Made by a program: the position numbers and the translations under genes. Shown piece by piece: positions 18,653 to 27,193 of a DNA stretch of 64,000 bases; positions within the stretch are counted from its first letter, which is position 1, and each line of letters starts with the position of its first letter. This DNA comes from Sandarakinorhabdus sp. Lineage in GTDB: Bacteria > Pseudomonadota > Alphaproteobacteria > Sphingomonadales > Sphingomonadaceae. The notes below the pieces were generated by a model. It had not been told where the DNA came from. It ran no database searches and saw only the letters and a program-made list of their open reading frames with translations. Location: contig JAIMKW010000001.1 of the NCBI GenBank assembly GCA_020692215.1, forward strand, positions 470,442 to 534,441, in the 5' to 3' direction.

Positions 18653-20199
18653 AATCCCAGCGGGAGTCCCAGCGATGTCCAGGTCACCAGCATCACCGTC
18701 CACACGGCGAGCATGGCAAAGGCGTAGGGCGCCATCAGGATGAACATTTCGCCCAGCGTATAGCTCGGAACATAGCGGCGCATGAACACCAGGATCACGC
18801 CGGCGTAGGTCATCATCGGGGTGATGATGTTGGTGGGGCTGTCGCCCACCCGATAGGCTGCGGCCACCACATCCGGCGTCATCGCCGGGTTCACGGCATA
18901 GAGCATCGGCACGAACATCGGCCCCAGCAGAAGCCATTTCGACGTGAGGCCGCCGATCATCAGGTTGATGACAGCCGTCAGCGCGATGAAGGCGACGAGC
19001 AGCAGGACAGGCGCATTCTGCAGCCCGAGCGTGATGAGGCCGTTTGCGCCCAGATTGGTGAGAAGTATGCCGAGGCCGGAGTAAGCGAACATCGACAGGG
19101 CATTGTAGGCGAAAAAGCTGAGCACGATCACATAGCCCATGGTGTTCATCTGCCGCACCATGCCCTGCACCACGTCCATTACCGACCGCACGGTTCCCGC
19201 CCCGATTCCAAAGGCCGTTCCACACAGGATGAAGACAATGCCGATCAGCAGCACCAGCCGTTCGAGATAAGGCACGATGCGCTGCCCGGTTTCGGGGTTT
19301 TCATAGGCCGCGAGCGGCCCCATCGCCATGGCCGCCACGAAAGCGAGGCCCAGAAGCAGGCCCCAGACGCTGGCTTTCAGCCCGCGCCGCTCGGCATCGG
19401 TAAGCCGGAACTCGCCGATGCTGAGATCGGCCGGCACCGTGTAGGGCACTTTTTCCAGCCGCCGCGCGACGAACCTGTGGGTGACCCAGGCGCCGACGGG
19501 GGCCAGCACGAAGACCGAAGCTGCAGTGAAGAAATAGTTCATCGTTGCCGGGTTGAGCGGCTGGCCTGCCGCATTTGTGAAAGGCATGCCGGCGGCCTCG
19601 GCAAAGGCCCGGGCGTTGACTCCGACGATGACATCGCTTGCTGTTCCGGGGATGAGATTGGCGGAAAAGCCGGCTGAAACCCCGGCAAAGGCAACCGCCA
19701 TGCCGATGAGCGGATGCTTGCCAAGGCTGGCAAAGAGAAGCCCCGCCAAGGGCACGAGAATGAGATAGCCCGCGTCCGATGCCAGAGAGCTCATGATGCC
19801 CAGAAACATCACTGCGAGCGCAAGGTAGCGTTCGGGGATGGCGGCGCCCGCGCGCTTGATGAGCGCGCCCAGAAGCCCGACATGCTCGGCAACGCCCACA
19901 GCCATGATGATGAACAGGATGATCCCGATCACGCCGCTGCCGAAGGCGAGCCAGTTGGCGAGGATGGCGTTATCGAAAATCCAGCGCACATTTTCCGTGT
20001 GGTGCATCGGGCGGATGGTCTGGGTGACAGGATCGCCGCCGGGCCCCTGAATCTGGAATGTATATCCACCCAGGATGATGGAGGCGACAAAGACGAACAG
20101 CCAGAGCAGCATGAACAGAATAACCGGATCGGGAATGGCCTTTCCGGCGCGTTCGATCCAGGTGAGCGGCTTGTCGGCACCGGCTGTGGTGTCTGGCAT
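18649..20199 (-). CDS. AbgT family transporter
   Basis: A 516-residue inner-membrane protein of the p-aminobenzoyl-glutamate transporter family, about 12 helices (PDPVILFMLLWLFVFV; ASLASDAGYLILVPLAG; GGLTSKWLLLGPMFVPML). Some AbgT members import PABA-glutamate for folate; others (MtrF, YdaH) export sulfonamides. Sequence alone does not decide. The ATG at 20199 opens on the conserved region; upstream residues in the longer frame look unrelated. The gene is monocistronic with its own upstream region of about 120 bp. Confidence 0.9.
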   Translation of the reverse strand: MPDTTAGADKPLTWIERAGKAIPDPVILFMLLWLFVFVASIILGGYTFQIQGPGGDPVTQTIRPMHHTENVRWIFDNAILANWLAFGSGVIGIILFIIMAVGVAEHVGLLGALIKRAGAAIPERYLALAVMFLGIMSSLASDAGYLILVPLAGLLFASLGKHPLIGMAVAFAGVSAGFSANLIPGTASDVIVGVNARAFAEAAGMPFTNAAGQPLNPATMNYFFTAASVFVLAPVGAWVTHRFVARRLEKVPYTVPADLSIGEFRLTDAERRGLKASVWGLLLGLAFVAAMAMGPLAAYENPETGQRIVPYLERLVLLIGIVFILCGTAFGIGAGTVRSVMDVVQGMVRQMNTMGYVIVLSFFAYNALSMFAYSGLGILLTNLGANGLITLGLQNAPVLLLVAFIALTAVINLMIGGLTSKWLLLGPMFVPMLYAVNPAMTPDVVAAAYRVGDSPTNIITPMMTYAGVILVFMRRYVPSYTLGEMFILMAPYAFAMLAVWTVMLVTWTSLGLPLGF

Positions 20200-20293
20200 C
20201 TGGTTCCCCTGGCTCCGGGTCTCTGGGTTGTTGCGCTGGTGCTTCAGTGGCGCAAGCACGACTGAGGGGCAACCGCTATCCGGCCGGGAAGCG

Positions 20294-20323
20294 ATTAGTT
20301 TTGCTTATAACTTATGGCGTCAA
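20294..20323 (-). promoter_or_regulatory. Possible promoter of the AbgT gene
   Basis: On the minus strand TTGACG (20318-20323) is followed after 18 bp by ACTAAT (20294-20299) in a locally AT-rich stretch. The -35 element overlaps the stop codon of the SDR gene. Confidence 0.35.
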
Positions 20324-21090
20324 TGGGCGGTGTAGCCGCCGTCCACCACCATTTCGGCACCTGTCATGAAGCTGGATTCATCGGATGCAAGGAACAGGAT
20401 GGCGTCGGCGATTTCGCGCGGGACGCCGAAGCGGCCAAGTGCGTGTGCGGCCACCAGCAGCGAGCGCTTTTCATTGCCGTCGGGCCCCAGCGTCACGGAG
20501 TTTGCCACCATCGGGGTATCGATGAAGCCGGGGTGGACGCTGTTCACCCGGATGCCCAGCGGCGCCCACTCCAGCGCGGCGGCCTTGGTGAGCATGAGCA
20601 CCCCGCCCTTGGACGCACAATAGGCAGCAGCCTCGGGCAGACCGACCTTGCCCAGGATCGACGACAGGTTGATGACCGAACCACCGCCCGATTCCGCGAT
20701 CAGCGCGCCCGCGTGGCGCATCCCGAGGAACACGCCATCGAGATTCACCGACAGGATCCGTCGCCAGTCTTCGAGGCTGTGGGTCATCAGCGGCAAGGGG
20801 CCGCCGGCAACGCCGGCATTGTTGACGAGGATGTGAAGCGCGCCAAAGGCCTCCCTGGTGGCGGCGATGACGGTCTCCCAATCCGATTCCAGGGAAACAT
20901 CCTGGTGGCGATAGTCCGCGCGGCCGCCCTCGGTGCGGATTTCGCGCAACACGGCGTCGGCCTCGGCATCGGCAAGGTCTGTCAGCATCACGGCGGCCCC
21001 TTCGCGCGCCAGCCTGCGTGCGGTTTCAGCGCCCAGCCCCATGGCCGCGCCCGTCACCAGGGCAACCTTGCCTGCAACCCGTCCTGTCAT
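20320..21090 (-). CDS. Short-chain dehydrogenase/reductase
   Basis: A 256-residue classical SDR: TGAAMGLG cofactor loop, Asp in MLTDLAD suggesting NAD preference, NNAG, catalytic INLSS, YCASKGG. The C-terminus has the usual FMTGAEMVVDGGYTAH. The start at 21090 begins MTGRVAGKVALVTG; the residues before it in the open frame are not SDR-like. It lies 40 bp after the flavin monooxygenase gene on the same strand, so the pair may oxidise the same substrate series. Confidence 0.87.
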   Translation of the reverse strand: MTGRVAGKVALVTGAAMGLGAETARRLAREGAAVMLTDLADAEADAVLREIRTEGGRADYRHQDVSLESDWETVIAATREAFGALHILVNNAGVAGGPLPLMTHSLEDWRRILSVNLDGVFLGMRHAGALIAESGGGSVINLSSILGKVGLPEAAAYCASKGGVLMLTKAAALEWAPLGIRVNSVHPGFIDTPMVANSVTLGPDGNEKRSLLVAAHALGRFGVPREIADAILFLASDESSFMTGAEMVVDGGYTAH

Positions 21091-21130
21091 GGCCGTCTCC
21101 TTCGTTATGCTCTCTTGTGCGGCGCTCCTT

Positions 21131-22459
21131 CTAGGCAGCCCTGCGCAGTGCGCGCTGGCTGCCGCGCTCGATTTCCGCATTCAGATCGTGGCAGTAGAGA
21201 TCGAAATCGACCTGGATGGTGTGCCGCTGCGAGGCATAATAATGGCCCTTGTGCAGCGCTTCGTCCGCTGTGAGCGTCTGCGCCATTTCAGCGGGCGAAG
21301 GCAGGGCATAGCGCCCGGCAAGGCTGGCCGCGAACAGCTTGGATTGCTGCTCGGCAAAGTTGACGAGGGTGGGCAGCGGCTGGGCGAGGCCCATGAACCA
21401 CAGGCCGTGCAGGCGCGGGTCTGCCTGCACCATGCGCTTGAACAGCGGCAGATGGTTGTTGGTGACGGGGGCATCCTCGTGCGCGAGGAAGGGGAAGCTG
21501 AGCCGGTAGCCCGTAGCGTAGATCAGCGCATCCACCCGTTCGCGGCTGCCATCTGCGAACAGCAGATGGTCGCCATCCTTATGTGTCAGGATGGGCTTCA
21601 CCTCGATGTCGCCGTTTCCGCAGCGCAAAAGAAATTCCGAGCTTACGGTCGGGTGCGCTTCCAGCGGCTGGTGATCGGGTGTGGGAAGGCCGTAATCCTC
21701 CATGTTGCCCACCGCCCGCCTTACCGCCATCGCGCCCAGCCGGCGCTTCAGCCACATGGGGACCCAGGGCGGCAGCGGGGTCTTGTCCATCGGCTTGCCG
21801 TTCAGATATTTCGGCAGCACCCACACGCCGCGGCGGGCTGAAACGATCAGCCGGGTGCCGAGCGAGCGCTGGCCGAGTTCGGATGCGATATCGACTGCCG
21901 TGTTGCCGAGCCCCACCACGACAATGGTCTTGCCGCGCATGTCGATGGGATCGAAGGGCGTGCGGTAATCGCGCGCGTGGAATTCCGCTCCGGTGAAGGT
22001 GCCGGGGATTTCGGGGATGTTCGGCGCCCAGTGGTGGCCGTTGCAGATGGCGACATGGCTGTAGGGGCCATGCCGGCTGGTCTCACCACCCCGCTTCACG
22101 GTGGCGAACCAGTCTGCGCCTTCCTGCCACACGCGGGTGACTTCGGCGTTGAACTGCACCAGCGGGCGCAGGCCGAAATGATCGACATAAGCGTTGAAAT
22201 AGGCTGCGATCAGGCTGTGATGCGGGAAATCGGGCCAATCGGACGGGCAGGGGAAATCCTCGAACTGGAGCCGCCATTTCGAGGTGTCGATGTGCAGCGA
22301 GGCATAAGCGGCCGAGCGGCCGTTGGGGTTTGCGAACGCCCAGTTTCCGCCGATCCGGTCCGACATCTCGAACCAGTCGAAGGCCAGCCCCTCATCCTGC
22401 AATCGCTTGGCGGTGGTGAAGCCGGAACAACCGGCGCCGATGATGAGAACCTTGTGCAT
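21131..22459 (-). CDS. Flavin-containing monooxygenase
   Basis: A 442-residue NADPH/FAD-dependent class B monooxygenase. It shows the FAD motif GAGCSG (near 8), the family fingerprint FTGAEFHARDY (FxGxxxHxxxY form, typical of FMO/N-hydroxylating members rather than Baeyer-Villiger enzymes), the NADPH motif GLGNTAVD and the ATG-containing IYATGYRLSF. The start at 22459 begins MHKVLIIGAG. It may form an operon with the SDR downstream. Substrate unknown. Confidence 0.9.
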   Translation of the reverse strand: MHKVLIIGAGCSGFTTAKRLQDEGLAFDWFEMSDRIGGNWAFANPNGRSAAYASLHIDTSKWRLQFEDFPCPSDWPDFPHHSLIAAYFNAYVDHFGLRPLVQFNAEVTRVWQEGADWFATVKRGGETSRHGPYSHVAICNGHHWAPNIPEIPGTFTGAEFHARDYRTPFDPIDMRGKTIVVVGLGNTAVDIASELGQRSLGTRLIVSARRGVWVLPKYLNGKPMDKTPLPPWVPMWLKRRLGAMAVRRAVGNMEDYGLPTPDHQPLEAHPTVSSEFLLRCGNGDIEVKPILTHKDGDHLLFADGSRERVDALIYATGYRLSFPFLAHEDAPVTNNHLPLFKRMVQADPRLHGLWFMGLAQPLPTLVNFAEQQSKLFAASLAGRYALPSPAEMAQTLTADEALHKGHYYASQRHTIQVDFDLYCHDLNAEIERGSQRALRRAA

Positions 22460-22529
22460 GGCGAACAGTGTGGCGTGCTGCCCGGCCGCGTCAACTTGCC
22501 TGCTTTGGCAGTGCGGGCGGGCAGCAGGT

Positions 22530-24236
22530 TCAAGCCATTGCCGCAGAGGTATCCGTGATGGCCTCCGCGATCTTGCGAGCTTCCTCGTAATTGGCCGAGA
22601 AACTGACAAGTGGCGCCTGAGAGGTGATTCCGGCGCGGGCCAGCACGTCGCGCGGCTGTGGCTGGAGCCCTGACAGGATCAGGTGGCAACCCTGCGCCTG
22701 CCCCTGGTGGACGAATTCGGCAAGCGCGGTGGCGCCGCTGGAATCGAGGAAGGGAACCAGGCGCATCCGCAGGATGACAACATTGGGTTTCTGGCCGATC
22801 CGCCGCATGGAATCCAGAAGCTCGGAGGCCACCCCGAAGAACAGCGGGCCGGACACCTGGAACACTTCGACGCCCTTGGGCAAGCCGACCCGCTGGGTGG
22901 GATCTTCCTGGTCGGGGTCGTCCTCGTTCAGCATTGCCGTGCCCTGGTGCAGGCCGACGGACTCGCTCATGCGCGCCATGAACAGCAGCGATGCCAGCGT
23001 GACACCGACTGCAATCGCCACCGTGAGGTCGACGAAGACCGTCAGGCCGAAGGTGAGGAGAAGGATCGACCGATCGCCGATCGGCATGCGCATGAGAACC
23101 ATGAAGCGCTCGATCTCGCTCATCCCCCAGGCCACCACGAACAGGATGGCCGCAAGCGCCGCCATCGGCACAAGGCCCAGCCAGTCCTTCGCCAGCCATG
23201 CGGCCAGCAGCACGAACAACGCGTGGATCATGCCAGCCACGGGGGTTCGCCCACCGGCCTTCACATTGGTTGCGGTGCGCGCGATGGCGCCGGTTGCCGG
23301 AAGGCCGCCGAACGCGGCGCTGGCGATGTTGGCAATGCCCTGGCCCAGCAGCTCCTGGTTGGGCCGGTGGCGTGTGCCGGTCATCCCGTCGGCAACCACG
23401 GCCGACAGCAGCGCTTCGATCCCGGCAAGAAAGGCGATGGTGAAGGCCGACGGCAACAGCGCCTGCACCTGCGCAAGGCTGAATGCGGGCAGGGAGGGCA
23501 TGGGAATACCGACCTGCATGTCGGGAAAGCGTGTGCCGACGGTATCGATCTGCAGATCGAGCAGGGCAACGATGGCCGCGCTGGCAACCACGGCCACGAG
23601 GAAGCCTGGTATCCGCGGTGCAAGGCGTTTCAGCACCAGGATCAGCGCCAGCGCACCGGCGCCGATGGCAAAGGTTATGGTGTCTATGCTGCCGAACGCG
23701 CTGAAATAGGCCTGCCATTTCGGGATGAACTCGGCCGGAACTTCGGCCATGTCCAGCCCGAGGAAATCCTTCACCTGCGAACTGGCGATGATGACGGCGA
23801 TGCCGGCCGTGAAGCCGGTGACAACGGGGTGCGGGATGTAGCGGATCAACTGCCCGAGCCCTGCGAAGGCGGATATGGCAAGGATGATCCCGGCCATCAG
23901 TGTCGCCAGCAACAGGCCATCATAGCCATGGGTTGCGATGATCCCGTAGATCACCACGACAAAGGCGCCGGTCGGGCCACCGACCTGGACCCGCGAGCCG
24001 CCCAGAAGCGATATCAGGAAGCCGGCGATGATTGCGGTCAGCAGCCCTTTGTCTGGCGAGGCGCCACTGGCGATGGCGAGCGCCATGGCAAGCGGCAGCG
24101 CGACAATGCCGACCGTGATTCCGGCAATCGTATCGGCCCGCAGATCGGCAAGGCCATAGCCTTCGCGAAGGACCGTGAGGAATTTGGGTTCCAGCCGGGC
24201 GCGACTGTCGGCCCGGGGCTTCGTTGCTTCAGTCAT
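22530..24236 (-). CDS. SulP family anion transporter with STAS domain
   Basis: A 568-residue inner-membrane transporter. Helices begin at DTIAGITVGIVALPLAMALA and the family pattern GGPTGAFVVVIYG is present. A C-terminal STAS domain (about 430-550, VFQVSGPLFFGVASELLDS onward, with FLDSSGATAL) provides regulation. SulP proteins carry sulfate, bicarbonate or dicarboxylates with H+ or Na+. The ATG lies inside the 3' end of the XRE regulator gene (8-bp overlap), so the two are translationally coupled. Confidence 0.92.
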   Translation of the reverse strand: MTEATKPRADSRARLEPKFLTVLREGYGLADLRADTIAGITVGIVALPLAMALAIASGASPDKGLLTAIIAGFLISLLGGSRVQVGGPTGAFVVVIYGIIATHGYDGLLLATLMAGIILAISAFAGLGQLIRYIPHPVVTGFTAGIAVIIASSQVKDFLGLDMAEVPAEFIPKWQAYFSAFGSIDTITFAIGAGALALILVLKRLAPRIPGFLVAVVASAAIVALLDLQIDTVGTRFPDMQVGIPMPSLPAFSLAQVQALLPSAFTIAFLAGIEALLSAVVADGMTGTRHRPNQELLGQGIANIASAAFGGLPATGAIARTATNVKAGGRTPVAGMIHALFVLLAAWLAKDWLGLVPMAALAAILFVVAWGMSEIERFMVLMRMPIGDRSILLLTFGLTVFVDLTVAIAVGVTLASLLFMARMSESVGLHQGTAMLNEDDPDQEDPTQRVGLPKGVEVFQVSGPLFFGVASELLDSMRRIGQKPNVVILRMRLVPFLDSSGATALAEFVHQGQAQGCHLILSGLQPQPRDVLARAGITSQAPLVSFSANYEEARKIAEAITDTSAAMA

Positions 24237-24492
24237 TGTCGGACCGCCTGTCGTTGAGCCGCACGCCGCGGCCGCCACCGGCGCTGGGCGCGCCATCCTG
24301 GATCAGATTGATGCCGGCAGCTTCGAGCGCGTTCACCACCCGCACAAGGCTTTCCACCACGCCGCGCACCTGGCCATCCGATGCCTCCATGCGCTGGATT
24401 GTGGGCAAAGAAACACCGGCCTTGGCTGCAAGCGCCTTCTGGTCGATACCCAGAAGCGCCCTTGCGGCGCGCATCTGACCACTGCTTATCAT
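24229..24492 (-). CDS. XRE family transcriptional regulator
   Basis: An 87-residue helix-turn-helix protein. The Cro/C1-type HTH spans about 3-55 (QMRAARALLGIDQKALAAKAGVSLPTIQRME). The tail (RGVVESLVRVVNALEAAGI) is the extended helix common in this small family, and IQDGAPSAGGGRGVRL is the typical end. The start at 24492 has AGGA eight bases upstream; the frame extends to 24585 through an AT-rich region that looks like the promoter. Overlap with the SulP start makes it a likely regulator of that transporter and of itself. Confidence 0.85.
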   Translation of the reverse strand: MISSGQMRAARALLGIDQKALAAKAGVSLPTIQRMEASDGQVRGVVESLVRVVNALEAAGINLIQDGAPSAGGGRGVRLNDRRSDND

Positions 24493-24509
24493 GTTTAGTA
24501 TCCTATGAG

Positions 24510-24526
24510 TGATATTTGAGATATCA
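24510..24526 (-). promoter_or_regulatory. Inverted repeat operator for the XRE-SulP operon
   Basis: TGATAT (24510-24515) and ATATCA (24521-24526) flank a 5-nt spacer, 17 bp before the XRE start codon. On the minus strand TTGATA, partly inside this repeat, is followed after 16 bp by TAGGAT, a plausible promoter. The overlap suits autorepression. Confidence 0.5.
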
Positions 24527-24697
24527 ATATAGGCGTATTTAGTGGGAATCAAGATGTATTTATCTCTGGCGTTCAAGGTGTTCAATACCGCGCGCCGGTG
24601 ACAAGGCGCTGTCGTTCATCGGCCGAACGCCGCAGGCGCGCCGGGTGACAGGCCGAATCCGATGAGGTTTCCGCACCGGGCCTTGGGTTAACGCAAT

Positions 24698-24723
24698 CGG
24701 GCTGCCCGTTTCCGGACAGCCCG
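24698..24723 (-). terminator. GAAA-loop hairpin downstream of the mini PEP-CTERM gene
   Basis: On the minus strand CGGGCTGTCCG, GAAA and CGGGCAGCCCG form an 11-bp stem (one T-G wobble) capped by a GNRA tetraloop. It begins 45 bp after the stop codon at 24768. No clear T-run follows, so Rho may assist. Confidence 0.5.
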
Positions 24724-24767
24724 CTGCGACCCTGAGATGCGACCCTCGGGCGGTGTTGGTGAAATGC

Positions 24768-24941
24768 TCAGGCAGAGACCCGGTTGATCCCCGATGCCCG
24801 GCCGCGTGCGGCAAACCCGACAAGGCCGAACCCTGCGAGAAGCAGCGCCCATGTGCTCGCATCAGGCGCAATGCCCGAAGCCGCCATCGCGGGGGTGGCA
24901 AAGCCGGTTGCGACCAGTACGGCGAGGATCGTTTTGGGCAT
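24768..24941 (-). CDS. Mini PEP-CTERM-like protein (57 residues)
   Basis: A very short exported protein made almost only of two targeting signals. Residues 1-20 are a signal peptide (MPKTILAVLVATGFATPAMA). After a five-residue linker, APDASTWALLLAGFGLVGFA is followed by ARGRA: this is the PEPxxWA-type sorting tail with the PEP proline-glutamate-proline degraded to APD but with the conserved Thr-Trp-Ala, Gly-rich hydrophobic helix and basic end. The ribosome site is weak (AAGAAAG). It may be a remnant whose passenger domain is lost, or a true mini-substrate of the exosortase. A hairpin follows the stop. The family tail is well recognised; the function is unknown. Confidence 0.75.
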   Translation of the reverse strand: MPKTILAVLVATGFATPAMAASGIAPDASTWALLLAGFGLVGFAARGRASGINRVSA

Positions 24942-25078
24942 CTGGAAGGACTTTCTTGTTCCTGGCTTCTGTTCGTCGGGCGAACCTTGGCTGACCAGAT
25001 ATCCTTAACCGATGTTTTCGATGCCTGCTGTTAACCATTGTTTCATGATCAGGCTGCGCCGAGCCTGCCGGTGGCTGG

Positions 25079-25933
25079 TCACTCCGCAGCGAGTGGGAGG
25101 CTCGCGTCCAGCCCCAGCTGTGGCAGCTGTTGCAGCAACGCTGCCATCACGGTGGCGATGGTGCCAGCCAGCGGGCTGAAGCCCGTGTGCGGCTTCAAGG
25201 AGCCGATATCCATGTAGAGTGTGCGGTCGAATTCGAGCTGGACGGCATGGAGAGCGTTTGCGGGCAGTCCGTGCCGCTCGGTGGTGTAGCCGCCGGCATA
25301 GGGGCTGTTGCGCGCAGTCTGCAGGCCCGCCTCGCTGAAGCTTTCTTCCAGCCAGTCGACCAGCCGGGCCGATGCGCTGGTTCCGTGCAGGTCCCCCAGC
25401 ACAAGCTGCGCCGGCGCCCGTCCTTCGAGTGGCGGCATGGAATGGACATCCAGCAACACGCCGTATCCGTGCCGTGCCCGGCACAGATCCAGGCCTTGCG
25501 CGATGCACCCGTGCCACGGCCGATGCAGGGCTGATATGCGCTCTGCGGCAAGCGCTGCGGGCAGGCGGCCAGGGTGGATCGGCTGGTTCGGGCCGGCCAC
25601 GCGCGGAAACAGGCCATAGCCGCGGCGGACGCGGTCTGTCATCCGTGGGTGGGCCGTTACCGGTGCATCGAACATGGCCGGATCAAGTTCATCTTCAGCG
25701 CGGTTCAAATCGATCACTGCGCGGCTGTGGGTGGCTTCCAGCAGCGGAATCCCGAGTGCCGCGCTTGGCGCGAGCAACTGGCCGACATGGGCATCCTCGA
25801 TCCGGCGAAGCGCCGGGACGGAGAGGCGTGCGTCGGCCAGGAATTCGCGCGGCATGTGGGTTCCGCTGTGCGGCGAGGCGAGGATGAGCGGAACCCGGCC
25901 ATCGAGCGCGCCGACAAGATGGAACGGGCTCAT
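25079..25933 (-). CDS. N-formylglutamate amidohydrolase family protein
   Basis: A 284-residue zinc hydrolase. The family motifs are SPHSGTHMP near 23-31, VIDLNRAEDELDP, DVHSMPP, and PYAGGYTTERHG. Family members release formate from N-formylglutamate at the end of histidine degradation, although no hut genes are present here, so another N-acyl amino acid is possible. The ATG overlaps the stop of the photolyase-like gene by ATGA, an unexpected coupling. Confidence 0.88.
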   Translation of the reverse strand: MSPFHLVGALDGRVPLILASPHSGTHMPREFLADARLSVPALRRIEDAHVGQLLAPSAALGIPLLEATHSRAVIDLNRAEDELDPAMFDAPVTAHPRMTDRVRRGYGLFPRVAGPNQPIHPGRLPAALAAERISALHRPWHGCIAQGLDLCRARHGYGVLLDVHSMPPLEGRAPAQLVLGDLHGTSASARLVDWLEESFSEAGLQTARNSPYAGGYTTERHGLPANALHAVQLEFDRTLYMDIGSLKPHTGFSPLAGTIATVMAALLQQLPQLGLDASLPLAAE

Positions 25934-27123
25934 GCCAACAGCTCCGGGATATGGCCCTTGAACTGGAAGAAGCCGCGGGTTGCGTGCGGCCAGGCCGCGC
26001 TGTCCCAATCGCGGCGCTGCTGCACCAGTGCGATGCCTTTGCGCCCGAGCCAAACGCCAACAGCGGCCACACGGTCTGCAACCGGGCCGACCGGCGCATA
26101 GGGTGTCATAATCTGCCTGAGGTCGTTGTTCCGGGCCCAATCCAGCATCGCGCCTTCCATGTCAGCCTCGGGCAGCCGGGCGGCCGGGCAGTGCCAATGC
26201 GCTTCTGCGCGGGCCACGCCGTCTGCAAGGGCGGTGTTCGCGGCTGCCCGCTTGCCGTCGGCCGGGTCGCCGCCGATGGCATCGACTGCGGTGATGGCGC
26301 TGATGGCAGCGGGCCAGGCCATGGTTTCGGGGGAAAGATCCTCGCTGTGCAGCCACAGGCCGGTGCGGGCATCCGGTTCGGCGTCGGGAAGCGCTGCAAG
26401 TGCCGTCGGGTGCACCGTTGGCTCAGCGGGAAGTGTGTGGGCGCTCGTGGCCAGTGGAGTGGAAACCGTGAAGCGCCCACCCGATGTGCGGCGGATGGTT
26501 TCAGCGCTGGCAAGGTAGGTTTTTCCCACCGTTTGTAGCCCGGCGACCCAGCGCCAGCCCAGCGTGTTGGAGGCGGGGCAGGCATCGAGCAGGTGCCGGA
26601 AGAAATGCGCCGCGCCCAACTGCCAGGGCAGGCGCAGCGTGAAAATCCAGATCGAGGCAAAGCTCATCCGCGCATGGTTGTGGAGATAGCCGGTTTCGGC
26701 AAGCTCCCCGATCCAGAAATCGAAGCAGTCGATGCCGGTCCGGCCGGAAACCGCGTCGGCATAGGCTTTGGCGAGGCCGGAATTGAGCGCCAGCTGTTGT
26801 TCGAGCCGCTCGACATCGGAGCAGTAGCGCTGCCACACGGCGGGCCGGGCTTCCAGCCAACCCCGCCAGTAGCTGCGCCAGCATATCTCCTGGATGAATT
26901 TTTCAGCGGCTTCCGGCCCATGTGCCGCCGCCGCCGCGCGCGCGGCTTCTTCCTCGGTGACAAGGCGGCGGCGGATGGCGGGCGAAAGTTCCGAGACTGC
27001 GGTTCGGCCCTGCCCGCCGGGCCCTTCATCGAAATTGCGGCGCGCAGCATAGGCCCGGCCCGCGCGCGGCAGGAACGCGTTGAGCTGATTCAGGGCATCC
27101 GCGCGGGTCGTTGGGAAAGGCAT
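25930..27123 (-). CDS. Cryptochrome/photolyase-related protein with FAD-binding domain first
   Basis: A 397-residue protein. Residues about 10-215 match the helical FAD-binding domain of photolyases: RTAVSELSPAIRRRLV (40-55), FIQEICWRSYWRGWLEARP, then the conserved block TGYLHNHARMSFASIWIFTL (144-163) and NTLGWRWVAGLQTVGKTYLA (186-205). The usual N-terminal antenna alpha/beta domain is missing in front. Instead, 250-397 resembles that domain placed at the back: GLWLHSEDLSP (255-265) like the first strand, and IMTPYAPVGPVADRVAAVG followed by GFFQFKGHIPEL near the end. A domain-order change is inferred. The start at 27123 begins MPFPTTRADAL. It lies 70 bp after sufA. Confidence 0.8.
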   Translation of the reverse strand: MPFPTTRADALNQLNAFLPRAGRAYAARRNFDEGPGGQGRTAVSELSPAIRRRLVTEEEAARAAAAAHGPEAAEKFIQEICWRSYWRGWLEARPAVWQRYCSDVERLEQQLALNSGLAKAYADAVSGRTGIDCFDFWIGELAETGYLHNHARMSFASIWIFTLRLPWQLGAAHFFRHLLDACPASNTLGWRWVAGLQTVGKTYLASAETIRRTSGGRFTVSTPLATSAHTLPAEPTVHPTALAALPDAEPDARTGLWLHSEDLSPETMAWPAAISAITAVDAIGGDPADGKRAAANTALADGVARAEAHWHCPAARLPEADMEGAMLDWARNNDLRQIMTPYAPVGPVADRVAAVGVWLGRKGIALVQQRRDWDSAAWPHATRGFFQFKGHIPELLA

Positions 27124-27193
27124 GGCTCCCGCTAGGCCATTGGCGACCGGCTGGCCATGCGCCACATGGTCGTGCGCCACCGTGTCTTGTGCG

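Noticed and set aside
22683-24257. 524-codon open frame antisense to the SulP gene
   Set aside because: Composition (Gly, Arg, His, Asp, Gln rich) is typical of antisense frames, and SulP is certain.
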